8,972 nt of DNA, taken from Chromatiales bacterium. GTDB taxonomy: Bacteria; Pseudomonadota; Gammaproteobacteria; JACCYU01. A program made the position numbers and the translations under genes. Below, piece by piece: positions 1-6,898 of the stretch. Numbering within the stretch: position 1 is the first letter of the stretch; each line of letters starts with the position of its first letter. The stretch lies in assembly GCA_031177845.1 (NCBI GenBank), contig JAPSGG010000036.1:1-8972 (forward strand). Reading direction: 5' to 3'. The notes beneath the pieces are model-generated. The model was given only the letters and a program-made list of their open reading frames with translations. It was not told the origin of the DNA and did no database searches.

Positions 1-839
1 AGATCGCGCGGTTTGATGCCTAGGGTATTGACCTGTACGTTTAACCTGCCACGGTGGGCCATGCCGATGACGACTTCTTTGACACCATGCTCTGCGCCGC
101 TGCGCTTGATCAGGGCATCGAGCAACGGGATCAGGCTCTCACCGCCCTCTAGCGAGAAGCGCTTCTGGCCCACGTACTTATTGTGGAGGTACTCTTCCAG
201 CCCGTTGGCCGCGATCAGCCGTTCCAGGATCGCCTTCTTCTTGGAGGCGTCAAAACCTACATCGCCGCACGGCAACTCCAGGCGCCGCTGAATCCAGCGC
301 TTCTGGTCGGTCTCGGTGAGATACATATATTCAGAGCCGACTGTGCCACAGTATGTCACGCTGAGAATATTGAGGATCTCGCGCAGCGTGGCCTGGTCGG
401 GCCCGAATAGAGAACCCGTGTTGAACACCGTTTCCATGTCGGCCGACGTGAGACCATGGAATTCCGGATTCAAATCCGGTACCGGTGGCCGCTCGTACTG
501 ATCTAGAGGATCGAGATCCGCTTGCCGATGACCTCTGAATCGATAGGCATTGATGAGTTGCAGGACCGCAACCTGTTTTGCCTCGAAGTCCGGTCTTATC
601 TCTGTCGATGCGCGTCTGACTGCTTCGCCGGATGGGGCCTTTGCTGCCTCCTTGAAGGCGCGATGGATCGGCGCGTGCGGGGTGTCGGGCGGAGCGCCAG
701 GTTCGGAATCCTTAATGCGATCGAAGTAGGTCCGCCATTTCTGGCTGACGGAGGCTCTATCCTCGAGGTAGGCCTCGTAAAGACCCTCAATGAAGGACGC
801 GTTCCCACTGAATAGGTAGGAGTGCCCTGAATCGTTCAT
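1..839 (-). CDS. sucA: 2-oxoglutarate dehydrogenase E1 component, N-terminal part (cut by window edge)
   Basis: This is the thiamine-diphosphate-dependent E1 subunit of the 2-oxoglutarate dehydrogenase complex, which decarboxylates 2-oxoglutarate in the TCA cycle and passes the succinyl group to the SucB lipoyl domain. About 279 residues are visible of a protein that is usually about 930-940 long. I translated the minus strand by hand. It shows the E1 N-terminal segment with NASFIEGLYEAYLEDRASV (about 13-31), then INAYRFRGHRQADLDPL (about 97-113), CGTVGSEYMYLTETDQKRWIQ (about 165-185), KRFSLEGGESLIPLLDALI (about 226-244) and GMAHRGRLNVQVNTLG (about 259-274). These blocks match E. coli SucA in order. 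The ATG at 837-839 is preceded by an in-frame stop 14 codons upstream and no other start, so the start is firm, although no strong Shine-Dalgarno is visible. It sits 182 bases after pilZ and probably has its own promoter. The frame is open up to the window edge. Confidence 0.95.
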   Translation of the reverse strand, partial: MNDSGHSYLFSGNASFIEGLYEAYLEDRASVSQKWRTYFDRIKDSEPGAPPDTPHAPIHRAFKEAAKAPSGEAVRRASTEIRPDFEAKQVAVLQLINAYRFRGHRQADLDPLDQYERPPVPDLNPEFHGLTSADMETVFNTGSLFGPDQATLREILNILSVTYCGTVGSEYMYLTETDQKRWIQRRLELPCGDVGFDASKKKAILERLIAANGLEEYLHNKYVGQKRFSLEGGESLIPLLDALIKRSGAEHGVKEVVIGMAHRGRLNVQVNTLGIKPRD

Positions 840-907
840 GTCTGACTTGGTCGAGCCGCTCTGATGGACGGGTCCGCGCTAGCACGTGAAAACGCTGACG
901 ACGTTGA

Positions 908-936
908 ATGCTACTGCATATGGATCCCTTGCACAA
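908..936 (-). promoter_or_regulatory. Possible sigma70-type promoter for sucA
   Basis: Within the 182-base spacer between pilZ and sucA, the minus strand has TTGTGC (931-936), a 17-base spacer and TAGCAT (908-913). The elements match the consensus only partly. Position supports it (about 65-70 bases before the sucA ATG), and sucA would otherwise rely on transcription from the fab/pilZ operon. The spacer also contains the palindrome tgtggccaca (986-995), but I see no stem followed by a T run, so no intrinsic terminator after pilZ can be called. Confidence 0.2.
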
Positions 937-1021
937 CATGAGGTTCCATATTCGCAACAGATAGACCTTAATAGGGATTGGTGACTGTGGCCACACCGCC
1001 GTGCACCCGGATCCACGTCTG

Positions 1022-1366
1022 TTACATGGTATGCGTTGGCCGCTCTCCCTGTAGCATACCGGCCAACAGACCTTCGATTTTATAGCGGGTTGCACCGTTG
1101 TCCTGATCATTGAACTGCACACCGATGCCGGGCACGCGGTTTCCCTGAGCACCCTGTGGCGTAATCCATACAACCCGTCCAGCTACAGGGATGCGTTCCT
1201 TGTTGTCCATCAGCGTGAGGAGCATGAAGACCTCGTCCCCGAGCTTGTATGGCTTCTTCGTGGGAATGAACAGCCCGCCGTTCTTGACGAACGGGATGTA
1301 CGCTGCATACAGGGAACTCTTATCTTTTATCGCCAGCGTGAGTATGCCGGGACTGCTATCCACCAT
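1022..1366 (-). CDS. pilZ: PilZ-domain type IV pilus assembly protein
   Basis: This is a single-domain PilZ protein of the kind needed for type IV pilus assembly and twitching. In the Pseudomonas and Xanthomonas family it acts in the cytoplasm with the extension ATPase PilB and the c-di-GMP protein FimX. The product is 114 residues, the usual size. It has the family blocks LAIKDKSSLYAAYIPFV, GGLFIPTKKPYKLGDEVFML and VVWITPQGAQGNRVPGIGVQF, and it ends in PTHTM as in the pseudomonad protein. No RxxxR motif precedes the barrel and the D/NxSxxG motif is degenerate (KNGGLF), so direct c-di-GMP binding is unlikely, as known for this subfamily. I chose the ATG at 1364-1366 because the family begins just before the SSPGILTLAIKDK block. 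A longer frame from 1411 would overlap holB. It lies 10 bases after the holB stop at the end of the operon. No pilus structural genes are in the window. Confidence 0.93.
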   Translation of the reverse strand: MVDSSPGILTLAIKDKSSLYAAYIPFVKNGGLFIPTKKPYKLGDEVFMLLTLMDNKERIPVAGRVVWITPQGAQGNRVPGIGVQFNDQDNGATRYKIEGLLAGMLQGERPTHTM

Positions 1367-1376
1367 CGTTACGGTC

Positions 1377-2357
1377 TCATCTTGAATTCCCGAATGCGCC
1401 CGCCCACGCATACAGAATCTCCTCCAGCATCAATTGCTGGTTTAGCGAACCTTGCTGCAGGCGGCGAACTTGAAGTGCTTTGTCGTAGAGCGCAAATAAG
1501 CATCCAAAGTCTATCCGCTCGGTCAGCACTCGCAAGTCCTGATCGATATCTGGGTTATTCAGGCGGTTAAACGTGTCATTCGAACGGAGCTTCGCGATGT
1601 CCGTGAGCCATGAGAGCAGCCAACCCGTCAGCGGATCGGGCATGTGCTGATGCCAACGCTCGGCTGCGATGATTGGCGATTCGAGCGCCGCCGCCACGCG
1701 AGCGAAGTCCCTGAACGCCTTCCGTCGCGTCTCCAGCAGATGTCCATGACTGAGTTCTAGCGCCGCCAATGGTGCGCCGCGGGCCAACGCGAGCAGCGTA
1801 TCGGCATCCGGCGCCTGGCGCTTGAGCCAGGTCAAAGCGGCGTCGGTAGGCGGGATACTGAATGTAATGTGCTGACAGCGGCTGACGATCGTTGCAGGCA
1901 GCAACGCGGGACGCGACGAGACGAGCAGGAGCAGTGAAAATGGCGGTGGTTCCTCCAGGGTCTTGAGGAGGCTATTGGCTGCATTCCTATTCATCGTGTG
2001 CGGATCGGCAATCAGTGCGATCTTGTGGTGACCGCAATGGCGGCTTAAGCCAATGAAGTAGTTCAGCGCTCGGATCTGCTCGATCTTGATCTGATGACTG
2101 TCCTCCTCTATCGCCGTCTCCAGATAGTCTGGATGATTTCCCGCCAAAAACATCCGGCACCCGTGACAGCTTCCGCAGGCCGCCTCGCCGGGACGATCAC
2201 ATAGAAGCCAGGCGGCGAACCGATGTGCGAAGTCGAGTTTTCCGAGACCCCGTTGTCCGCGAATCAGCAAGGCGTGGGGAAGCGTGCCGGTGCGCGCCCG
2301 CTGCTCACAGTAGGCCCAGTGCGCCTCTTGCCACGGATAATGCGGCTGCGCGTTCAT
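1377..2357 (-). CDS. holB: DNA polymerase III, delta prime subunit (clamp loader)
   Basis: This is the delta' subunit of the replicative clamp loader, which works with delta (HolA) and tau/gamma (DnaX) to open and load the beta clamp. The 326 residues are close to the E. coli length (334). Domain I has a P-loop remnant, GQRGLGK (about 34-40), then a zinc module with C53, C61, C64 and C67 followed by GNHPDYLE. NSLLKTLEEPPP (about 128-139) is the AAA+ sensor region. SRC (159-161) is the conserved site that supplies an arginine finger to the neighbouring DnaX subunit. The C-terminal part is the less conserved collar domain. The ATG at 2355-2357 overlaps the tmk TGA by 4 bases (ATGA), which suggests translational coupling and fixes the start. 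The tmk-holB-pilZ order is standard for gammaproteobacteria. Confidence 0.95.
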   Translation of the reverse strand: MNAQPHYPWQEAHWAYCEQRARTGTLPHALLIRGQRGLGKLDFAHRFAAWLLCDRPGEAACGSCHGCRMFLAGNHPDYLETAIEEDSHQIKIEQIRALNYFIGLSRHCGHHKIALIADPHTMNRNAANSLLKTLEEPPPFSLLLLVSSRPALLPATIVSRCQHITFSIPPTDAALTWLKRQAPDADTLLALARGAPLAALELSHGHLLETRRKAFRDFARVAAALESPIIAAERWHQHMPDPLTGWLLSWLTDIAKLRSNDTFNRLNNPDIDQDLRVLTERIDFGCLFALYDKALQVRRLQQGSLNQQLMLEEILYAWAGAFGNSR

Positions 2358-2983
2358 TCCGCGGCAATTAGTCCCTCGCAGACGGCTACGATTCGGCGGC
2401 GCACGTCCTGCAACGGGCCATTGGCGTCGACGACGCGAAACCTCCGCGGCTCGCGCGTGGCAAGCTCGAGATAAGCGTGGCGCACGCGCGTAAAGAAGTC
2501 GAGAGACTCTCGCTCGAAGCGATCCTCGGCGCTTCGCGTTCTGACCCGCGAAAGCGCCACCTGCACATCGGCATCTAGCAGTACCGTGACGTGTGGCCGC
2601 AGATCATTCTGCACCCACTGCTCCAGAGCGGCAATGCGCGGGTAAGAGATGCCACGACCGCCGCCCTGATAGGCATACGTCGCATCGGTAAAGCGATCGC
2701 ACACCACCCAACGCCCAGCAGCCAGCGCAGGCAATACGACCTGGTGCAGGTGCTCCGCGCGTGCGCCGAAGATTAGCAACAGTTCCGATTCCGGGTGCAT
2801 GGGCGGCTCGCCTGCATCCAGCAAGAGGCCTCGAATGCGCTCGCCCAGCCGCGTGCCGCCTGGCTCACGGGTCGCGAGGACATCGATGCCACGATCGCGC
2901 AGGTACTCGCAAAGGGTGCGACTATGAGTAGATTTTCCGACCCCTTCAATGCCCTCCACCGTGATGAACTTGGATCCGGTCAT
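2354..2983 (-). CDS. tmk: Thymidylate kinase (dTMP kinase)
   Basis: The enzyme phosphorylates dTMP to dTDP with ATP in the cytoplasm, an essential step of dTTP synthesis. The 209 residues are near the E. coli length (213). The P-loop is GIEGVGKST (11-19), TREPGGT follows at about 38-44, DRFTDATYAYQGGGRG (about 96-111) is the dTMP-binding and DR(Y/F) region, and the LID segment is around RVRTRSAEDRFERES (146-160). The P-loop has glycine-valine rather than an arginine, and arginines lie in the LID, the arrangement of bacterial type II thymidylate kinases. The ATG at 2981-2983 overlaps the mltG stop by 4 bases, and its own TGA overlaps the holB ATG in the same way. Nothing in the sequence suggests truncation or loss of key residues. 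Confidence 0.96.
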   Translation of the reverse strand: MTGSKFITVEGIEGVGKSTHSRTLCEYLRDRGIDVLATREPGGTRLGERIRGLLLDAGEPPMHPESELLLIFGARAEHLHQVVLPALAAGRWVVCDRFTDATYAYQGGGRGISYPRIAALEQWVQNDLRPHVTVLLDADVQVALSRVRTRSAEDRFERESLDFFTRVRHAYLELATREPRRFRVVDANGPLQDVRRRIVAVCEGLIAAE

Positions 2984-4005
2984 TTGGCCTGTGAGTTGTA
3001 GCGATCCGGATGGCCGTCGAGCTGGTGTTCGATCACCGCCCTGCGGTGCTCGTCGTAAGTTGCTGAAAAGTGATGGCTGCCGTCCTTCCTGGCGACGAAA
3101 AACAAGGCGTCCGATTGGGCGGGGTGCATCGCTGCCTCCAGCGCCCCGGCACCCGGCATCGCAATGGGCGTGGGCGGCAGGCCCTTGCGGGTGTAGGTGT
3201 TATAGGGGGTGTCGCGCCGCAGATCGCGATGGCGGATGTCACCATCGTAGCTGTCGCCCAGTCCATAGATGACGGTGGGGTCGGTCTGCAGAGGCATGCC
3301 CTTCCTCAGCCGCGACAAAAACACCGCGGCGATCAGCGGGCGTTCTTCGGGTACCGCGGCCTCCTTCTCCACGATGGAGGCGAGTATCAACGCCTCGTAG
3401 GGCGATTTCAAGGACAGATCTGCGTCCCGCACTTTCCACATCGCGCTCAGGCGTTCCTTCATGGCCTCGTGGCTACGACGGAGAAATTCGAGATCGGTGG
3501 TATCGCGGGGGAAATGGTAGGTATCTGGAAAAAACCACCCTTCTGGGTACATCCCCGGGTTGCCGAGCAGAGCCATCACATCGTCACTGTCACTGAGGGT
3601 TTGTTTGATATATGGATGGCGTACCAGTGCATCCATTACCTGGCGGAATGTCCAACCTTCGACCAGTGTCAGACTGAATTGGCGGGTCTTGCCCGTCACC
3701 AGCCGATCAAGCAGCTGCGGCGACGTCAGCGGCCCTTGCAGCCGATACTCACCGGCCTTGATCTTTCTGGACTTATCCTGTAGACGGGCGAGCAGCTTCC
3801 AATAGGTGGAGCGTGCTAGCAGGCCTCGGTGGCGAAGGTCCTCCGCGATCTGATGAAGCGAGGCGCCAGGCTCGATTTCAAAGATGGCGCTCTTGCCCGC
3901 CACAAGTACAGGCTGCTGCAGAAAGAGATAGAAATCGGCGGCGGCTACGACGCCACCTCCCAACAGTAGCGCGCCCAGCACAATGAACAACGGTCTGCGG
4001 TTCAC
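2980..4005 (-). CDS. mltG: Endolytic murein transglycosylase MltG (YceG family)
   Basis: This inner-membrane lytic transglycosylase cleaves nascent glycan strands and is thought to set their length. The frame is open further upstream, but the best start is the GTG at 4003-4005, which overlaps the pabC TGA by 4 bases (GTGA). It gives 341 residues, against 340 in E. coli. The first residues are VNRRPLF, and a single membrane helix (about residues 6-23, IVLGALLLGGGVVAAA) anchors a periplasmic domain. A LysM-like part follows (about 40-110), then the catalytic YceG domain with GMYPEGWFFPDTYHFP (about 151-166), the active-site stretch ASIVEKEA (about 209-216, catalytic Glu expected at E213) and LQTDPTVIYGLGD. 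The motif YNTYTRKGLPPTPIAMPG and the downstream MHPAQSDALFFVA block are also typical. It is coupled to pabC upstream and tmk downstream. Confidence 0.95.
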   Translation of the reverse strand: MNRRPLFIVLGALLLGGGVVAAADFYLFLQQPVLVAGKSAIFEIEPGASLHQIAEDLRHRGLLARSTYWKLLARLQDKSRKIKAGEYRLQGPLTSPQLLDRLVTGKTRQFSLTLVEGWTFRQVMDALVRHPYIKQTLSDSDDVMALLGNPGMYPEGWFFPDTYHFPRDTTDLEFLRRSHEAMKERLSAMWKVRDADLSLKSPYEALILASIVEKEAAVPEERPLIAAVFLSRLRKGMPLQTDPTVIYGLGDSYDGDIRHRDLRRDTPYNTYTRKGLPPTPIAMPGAGALEAAMHPAQSDALFFVARKDGSHHFSATYDEHRRAVIEHQLDGHPDRYNSQAK

Positions 4006-4805
4006 GGCAGATCGAGAAGGTTCATCAGTTCGCGGGTCAGACGATGATCGCCGAAGGACAGATCGTCCAAGCGCCGCACGGGCCAGATACCGATGAGGCT
4101 GTTGCAGAAAAATAGGGCTTGAGCGGCTTCCACGTCCTGGAACGTCAAGTTCCGAATATGCGCGGCGATACCCGCCGTGGCCGCGCAATCGAGAATGCGT
4201 TCGCGCATGATGCCGGCGACGCCGGCGTGTTTCAGTTCCGGCGTGTGCAATGAATCTCCCTTGATGAGAAACACATTGCTCATAGTGCCCTCGACCAGTT
4301 GATCATTCGTATCCAGCAATAGACCCTCTTGATATTCGTCCTGCCATTCGCCGCGCGCCAGCACCTGCTCAAGGCGATTCAGATGTTTGAGCCCCGCGAG
4401 CCTTGGATTGCATGCGAGCCTTGTCTGGCAGCGCGTAGCGACGATGCCTTCATGGCGGTAGTGCACGGGATAGACAGGCCAGGGAGACAACATGAGGATG
4501 CGGGTCGGCTTTCCCCGCTCCGCAGGCCGGTAGCCGCGGCTGTCTTGACCGCGGGTTACGATGATCTTCAGAACCGCACGTTCCGCGCCCGCGCAGGTCC
4601 GAGTGATCTCTCGCCGCAGGATGGATTCGTCCGGGGGGACAATCGCAAGTCGACGGCAGCCATTCAACAGCCGCCGAAGATGCCTGTCGAGTTCCCGCGG
4701 GCGCTCACCTACGACCGCCATCGTCTCGAACAAGCCATCTCCGTACAGCAGACCGCGATCATTGACCGCGATGGTGGCAGTGGAGCAGCCATTGACGAGC
4801 GTCAT
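4002..4805 (-). CDS. pabC: Aminodeoxychorismate lyase
   Basis: This PLP enzyme converts 4-amino-4-deoxychorismate to p-aminobenzoate and pyruvate for folate synthesis. It belongs to fold type IV, with branched-chain and D-amino acid aminotransferases. From the ATG at 4803-4805 the product is 267 residues (E. coli 269) and starts MTLVNG like the family. Visible blocks are VNDRGLLYGDGLFETMAV near the N-terminus, the PLP-lysine motif GLKHLNRLEQVLARG with K140, LLLDTNDQLVEGTMSNVFLI, and GVAGIMRERILD. A GTG at 4845-4847 would add 14 residues without homology, and neither start has a clear Shine-Dalgarno. Its TGA overlaps the mltG GTG. The position after fabF and before mltG is canonical. A branched-chain aminotransferase-like activity cannot be excluded from sequence alone, but context makes PabC much more likely. 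Confidence 0.93.
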   Translation of the reverse strand: MTLVNGCSTATIAVNDRGLLYGDGLFETMAVVGERPRELDRHLRRLLNGCRRLAIVPPDESILRREITRTCAGAERAVLKIIVTRGQDSRGYRPAERGKPTRILMLSPWPVYPVHYRHEGIVATRCQTRLACNPRLAGLKHLNRLEQVLARGEWQDEYQEGLLLDTNDQLVEGTMSNVFLIKGDSLHTPELKHAGVAGIMRERILDCAATAGIAAHIRNLTFQDVEAAQALFFCNSLIGIWPVRRLDDLSFGDHRLTRELMNLLDLP

Positions 4806-4882
4806 TATCGTGAGCGCGGGTTGAGATGGGTAGGCGCTCGCTGTCACCGCCCCGGCATGCGGACCGCGGAAGAAGCGATCAG

Positions 4883-6124
4883 CTACAGCTTGCGGAATAC
4901 CACAGTCGCATTTGTACCCCCGAAACCGAATGAATTGGATATCGCCACGTTGATCCTGGCTTCACGCGCGGTATTGGGTACGTAATCTAGATCGCATGCC
5001 GGGTCAGGCGTCTCAAGGTTGATGGTGGGCGGCATCATCTGATCCCTGATTGCGAGTACCGAGAATACCGCTTCCACGCCGCCAGCAGCTCCCAGCAGAT
5101 GTCCGATCATTGACTTCGTCGAACTGAGCGCAAGTTTATAGGCGTGTTCACCGAAAGCCGCCTTGACACCATCGGTCTCAGCTTTATCCCCTGCGACTGT
5201 CGAAGTGCCATGGGCATTGATGTAATCCACGTCTTCGGGATTGAGTCCGGCATCTCGCAACGCGTTACGCATACACAGTGCGGCCCCTACCCCACCGGGC
5301 GCCGGCCCGGTCATATGATAGGCGTCGCTGCTGACCCCATAGCCCACCAGTTCACAATAGATATTTGCGCCGCGCGCCTTCGCATGCTCGTATTCCTCCA
5401 ACAATAACACGCCTGCACCGTCGCCCAGCACGAACCCGTCGCGGTTCAAGTCCCACGGACGGCTCGCGTGTTCCGGATCGTGGTTATGGCTTGCACTCAG
5501 CGCCCGAGCCGATGCGAACCCGCCTATCCCTAGCGGACAGGTTGCCATTTCCGTGCCGCCTGCCAGCATCACATCGGCATCGTTATACGCAATCATGCGC
5601 GCGGCATCGCCGATATTATGGGTACCGGTGGTACAGGCGGAGACGATGGAGATGTTGGGGCCGCGCATTCCGTACATAATCGACAGGTGCCCGGACGCCA
5701 TATTGATGATGCTGCTGGGCACGAAAAATGGCGAGATCCTGCGCGGGCCTCCTTTCATATAGGCCTCATAGTTTTTCTCGATGCCCGGCAGACCCCCGAT
5801 ACCCGAGCCTATGGCAACCCCGATGCGCGTGGCATTCGCTTCCGTAATCTCCAGTCCCGCATCATTGATGGCCTGCACACCAGCGCCGATCCCGTAATGG
5901 ATGAACTGGTCCATCTTCCTTTGTTCTTTCGGAGGGATGTAATCATCGGCATTGAAACCGCGCACCGATCCCGAGATCTGCACCGAAAAGTTACTCGCAT
6001 CAAAGGCCTCAATCCTCCTGATTCCGCTGCGGCCTGCCACGATGTTTTCCCACGCCTGGGGAATAGCGGACCCCACCGGGGACACAATCCCCAGCCCGGT
6101 TACAACGACACGGCGTCTGGACAC
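4883..6124 (-). CDS. fabF: Beta-ketoacyl-ACP synthase II
   Basis: FabF condenses malonyl-ACP with acyl-ACP in fatty acid chain elongation and takes part in temperature control of unsaturated acyl length. The 413 residues equal the E. coli length. Thiolase-fold landmarks are all present: the active-site cysteine C164 in [12 protein letters not shown]305 in [12 protein letters not shown]337 in [11 protein letters not shown]342 in the same block, and the C-terminal [15 protein letters not shown] glycine-rich loop. The start codon is GTG (6122-6124), supported by a purine-rich aggggtggga about 6 bases upstream on the minus strand and by the standard N-terminus [17 protein letters not shown]. It follows acpP by 96 bases, and that spacer contains a 16-base palindrome that may affect fabF expression relative to acpP. 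Confidence 0.97.
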   Translation of the reverse strand: MSRRRVVVTGLGIVSPVGSAIPQAWENIVAGRSGIRRIEAFDASNFSVQISGSVRGFNADDYIPPKEQRKMDQFIHYGIGAGVQAINDAGLEITEANATRIGVAIGSGIGGLPGIEKNYEAYMKGGPRRISPFFVPSSIINMASGHLSIMYGMRGPNISIVSACTTGTHNIGDAARMIAYNDADVMLAGGTEMATCPLGIGGFASARALSASHNHDPEHASRPWDLNRDGFVLGDGAGVLLLEEYEHAKARGANIYCELVGYGVSSDAYHMTGPAPGGVGAALCMRNALRDAGLNPEDVDYINAHGTSTVAGDKAETDGVKAAFGEHAYKLALSSTKSMIGHLLGAAGGVEAVFSVLAIRDQMMPPTINLETPDPACDLDYVPNTAREARINVAISNSFGFGGTNATVVFRKL

Positions 6125-6189
6125 GTCTATCCCACCCCTGCGGTGCTTGAAAGGTTATTGACTGCTTGGAGGCTTTTGAAACCGCGACA

Positions 6190-6205
6190 TTCGATCGCGA
6201 TCGAA
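6190..6205. promoter_or_regulatory. Perfect 16-base palindrome between acpP and fabF
   Basis: The sequence ttcgatcgcgatcgaa is identical to its reverse complement over 16 bases, with mismatches immediately outside. It lies 15 bases after the acpP stop and about 65 bases before the fabF GTG. In the transcript it could fold as a 6-bp stem with a CGCG loop; in DNA it could be a dimer-binding operator. No T run follows in the transcript direction, so it is not a classical intrinsic terminator. A role in transcript processing or in protecting the 3' end of acpP mRNA is plausible but inferred. Confidence 0.5.
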
Positions 6206-6220
6206 GGTAAGACTCAGAGA

Positions 6221-6457
6221 CTACTCCGTGTGGGCATTGATATAGTCGATCGCCTGCTGCACGGTGGTGATTTTCTCTGCCTCTTCGTCCGGGATTTCGC
6301 ACTCGAACTCTTCTTCTAGTGCCATGACCAGCTCTACCGTATCTAGTGAGTCAGCGCCCAGATCGTCCACGAAAGACGCACTTTCTGTCACATCGTCTTC
6401 ATTGACCCCCAGTTGTTCTACGACAATCTTCTTAACACGCTCTTGAACATTGTTCAT
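6221..6457 (-). CDS. acpP: Acyl carrier protein
   Basis: The small acidic carrier holds growing acyl chains on a 4'-phosphopantetheine arm and shuttles them between FabD, FabG, FabF and other enzymes. From the ATG at 6455-6457 it is 78 residues, the typical length. The attachment serine is S37 in the [20 protein letters not shown] motif, and helix II is acidic as in all type II ACPs. The start is fixed by the family N-terminus [17 protein letters not shown] and by a strong Shine-Dalgarno (ggagaggg at 6468-6475 on the minus strand). A longer frame from 6487 is not supported. The gene is isolated from fabG by 441 bases and from fabF by 96 bases, which fits its need for much higher expression than its neighbours and suggests its own promoter. 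Confidence 0.97.
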   Translation of the reverse strand: MNNVQERVKKIVVEQLGVNEDDVTESASFVDDLGADSLDTVELVMALEEEFECEIPDEEAEKITTVQQAIDYINAHTE

Positions 6458-6522
6458 GGTGTGATCACCCTCTCCTGTATGGAACACGTGCGCAGCGCCC
6501 GCCGCGCTCGTTAAAAGTTCGG

Positions 6523-6550
6523 CTTAAAAAACTAAACTCGAACGAGACAA
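6523..6550 (-). promoter_or_regulatory. Possible acpP promoter
   Basis: On the minus strand TTGTCT (6545-6550) is followed after 16 bases by TTTAAG (6523-6528) in the most AT-rich part of the gap. The predicted transcript would start near 6516 and give a leader of about 60 bases before the acpP ATG, including the strong ribosome binding site. The matches are partial (4/6 in each hexamer). Independent transcription of acpP is known in E. coli and is expected here from the gap length, but the exact site is a guess. Confidence 0.25.
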
Positions 6551-6557
6551 ACGGACG

Positions 6558-6647
6558 CGCCGACGTTCGCTGCCATCTGATCGATGTCGGCGCCAGTAGG
6601 CCAAGCGGCTGGTACACTCGTGGAAGACATCAGATTAAACGTCGGCG
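6558..6647. repeat. Nested inverted repeat in the acpP upstream region
   Basis: Outer arms cgccgacgtt (6558-6567) and aacgtcggcg (6638-6647) are perfect 10-base inverted copies. Inside them, atctgat (6575-6581) and atcagat (6629-6635) are a second perfect 7-base inverted pair in matching order, and gatgtc/gacatc extends that inner pair if a 4-base bulge is allowed. The intervening loop is about 47 bases. The arrangement could fold as one long interrupted stem in RNA or be a small palindromic intergenic element. I see no flanking target duplication and no second copy in the window. Confidence 0.45.
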
Positions 6648-6720
6648 GCAGGCGCCGCTGCTGAAGCCTCGCGCGCCTGACACGACGAATCACGACCCCT
6701 GACATGACATCTAACCTCGA

Positions 6721-6734
6721 GCGCCTACAGGCGC
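6721..6734. repeat. Short GC-rich hairpin sequence
   Basis: The plus strand reads gcgcc-taca-ggcgc, a perfect 5-bp stem with a 4-base loop, extendable by one G-T wobble in the transcript. It lies 165 bases after the fabG stop. There is no following T run on the minus strand, so it is not a standard terminator, though it might slow or end part of the fabDG transcript. Confidence 0.3.
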
Positions 6735-6898
6735 CGCTATTCTATTGAAAATAGATGCACCAATCCACCACAGTGCGACCTGTGGGCTCGCGTCCGGCGA
6801 CAACAAGCACGGCGCCAGCACACTGGCCACGATCACCGCTTATAGCCAAGCCCCGGCGTCTGAACTAACCGATTGCATAGGAAGACCATCCGCAGCGA

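Larger units (their letters stand above)
6458..6898. other. 441-base fabG-acpP intergenic region without a convincing gene
   Basis: The gap holds no family-recognisable coding sequence on either strand. Adjacent to acpP are a strong ribosome binding site and an AT-rich stretch (about 6510-6540) suited to a promoter. Further up are a nested inverted repeat (6558-6647), a small palindrome (6721-6734) and an 11-base direct repeat, caggcgccgct, at 6649-6659 and 6728-6738. The longest minus-strand frame I found is a GTG-initiated run of 41 codons (6711-6836), hydrophobic in composition, with no Shine-Dalgarno and no similarity I recognise. I do not call it a gene. Confidence 0.7.

Noticed and set aside
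986..1021. Possible terminator after pilZ using tgtggccaca and neighbouring GC-rich sequence
   Set aside because: The stems are short and no T run follows in the direction of transcription.
1367..1411. Longer pilZ start inside holB
   Set aside because: The extra 15 residues have no family counterpart; the ATG at 1366 matches the usual N-terminus.
3070..3783. Long plus-strand open frame of 237 codons opposite mltG
   Set aside because: It is antisense to a gene with complete family motifs, has no recognisable domain, and is common behaviour of GC-rich coding DNA.
4006..4188. Upstream extension of mltG by 61 codons
   Set aside because: It would lie wholly inside pabC. The GTG overlapping the pabC stop gives the standard length and a membrane anchor at the N-terminus.
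5618..6319. Plus-strand open frames opposite fabF/acpP (233 codons) and opposite pabC (218 codons at 4329-4985)
   Set aside because: Both are antisense to well-supported genes, have no family resemblance and run through intergenic sequence without start signals.
6507..6546. Possible hairpin ctcgtt/aacgag flanking the AT-rich stretch before acpP
   Set aside because: Only 6 bp with a 28-base loop; the AT-rich loop is better explained as promoter sequence.
6711..6836. Hydrophobic 41-codon minus-strand frame between fabG and acpP
   Set aside because: It has a GTG start with no Shine-Dalgarno, no recognised family and an ordinary length for a chance open frame in GC-rich DNA. Kept as an observation, not as a gene.
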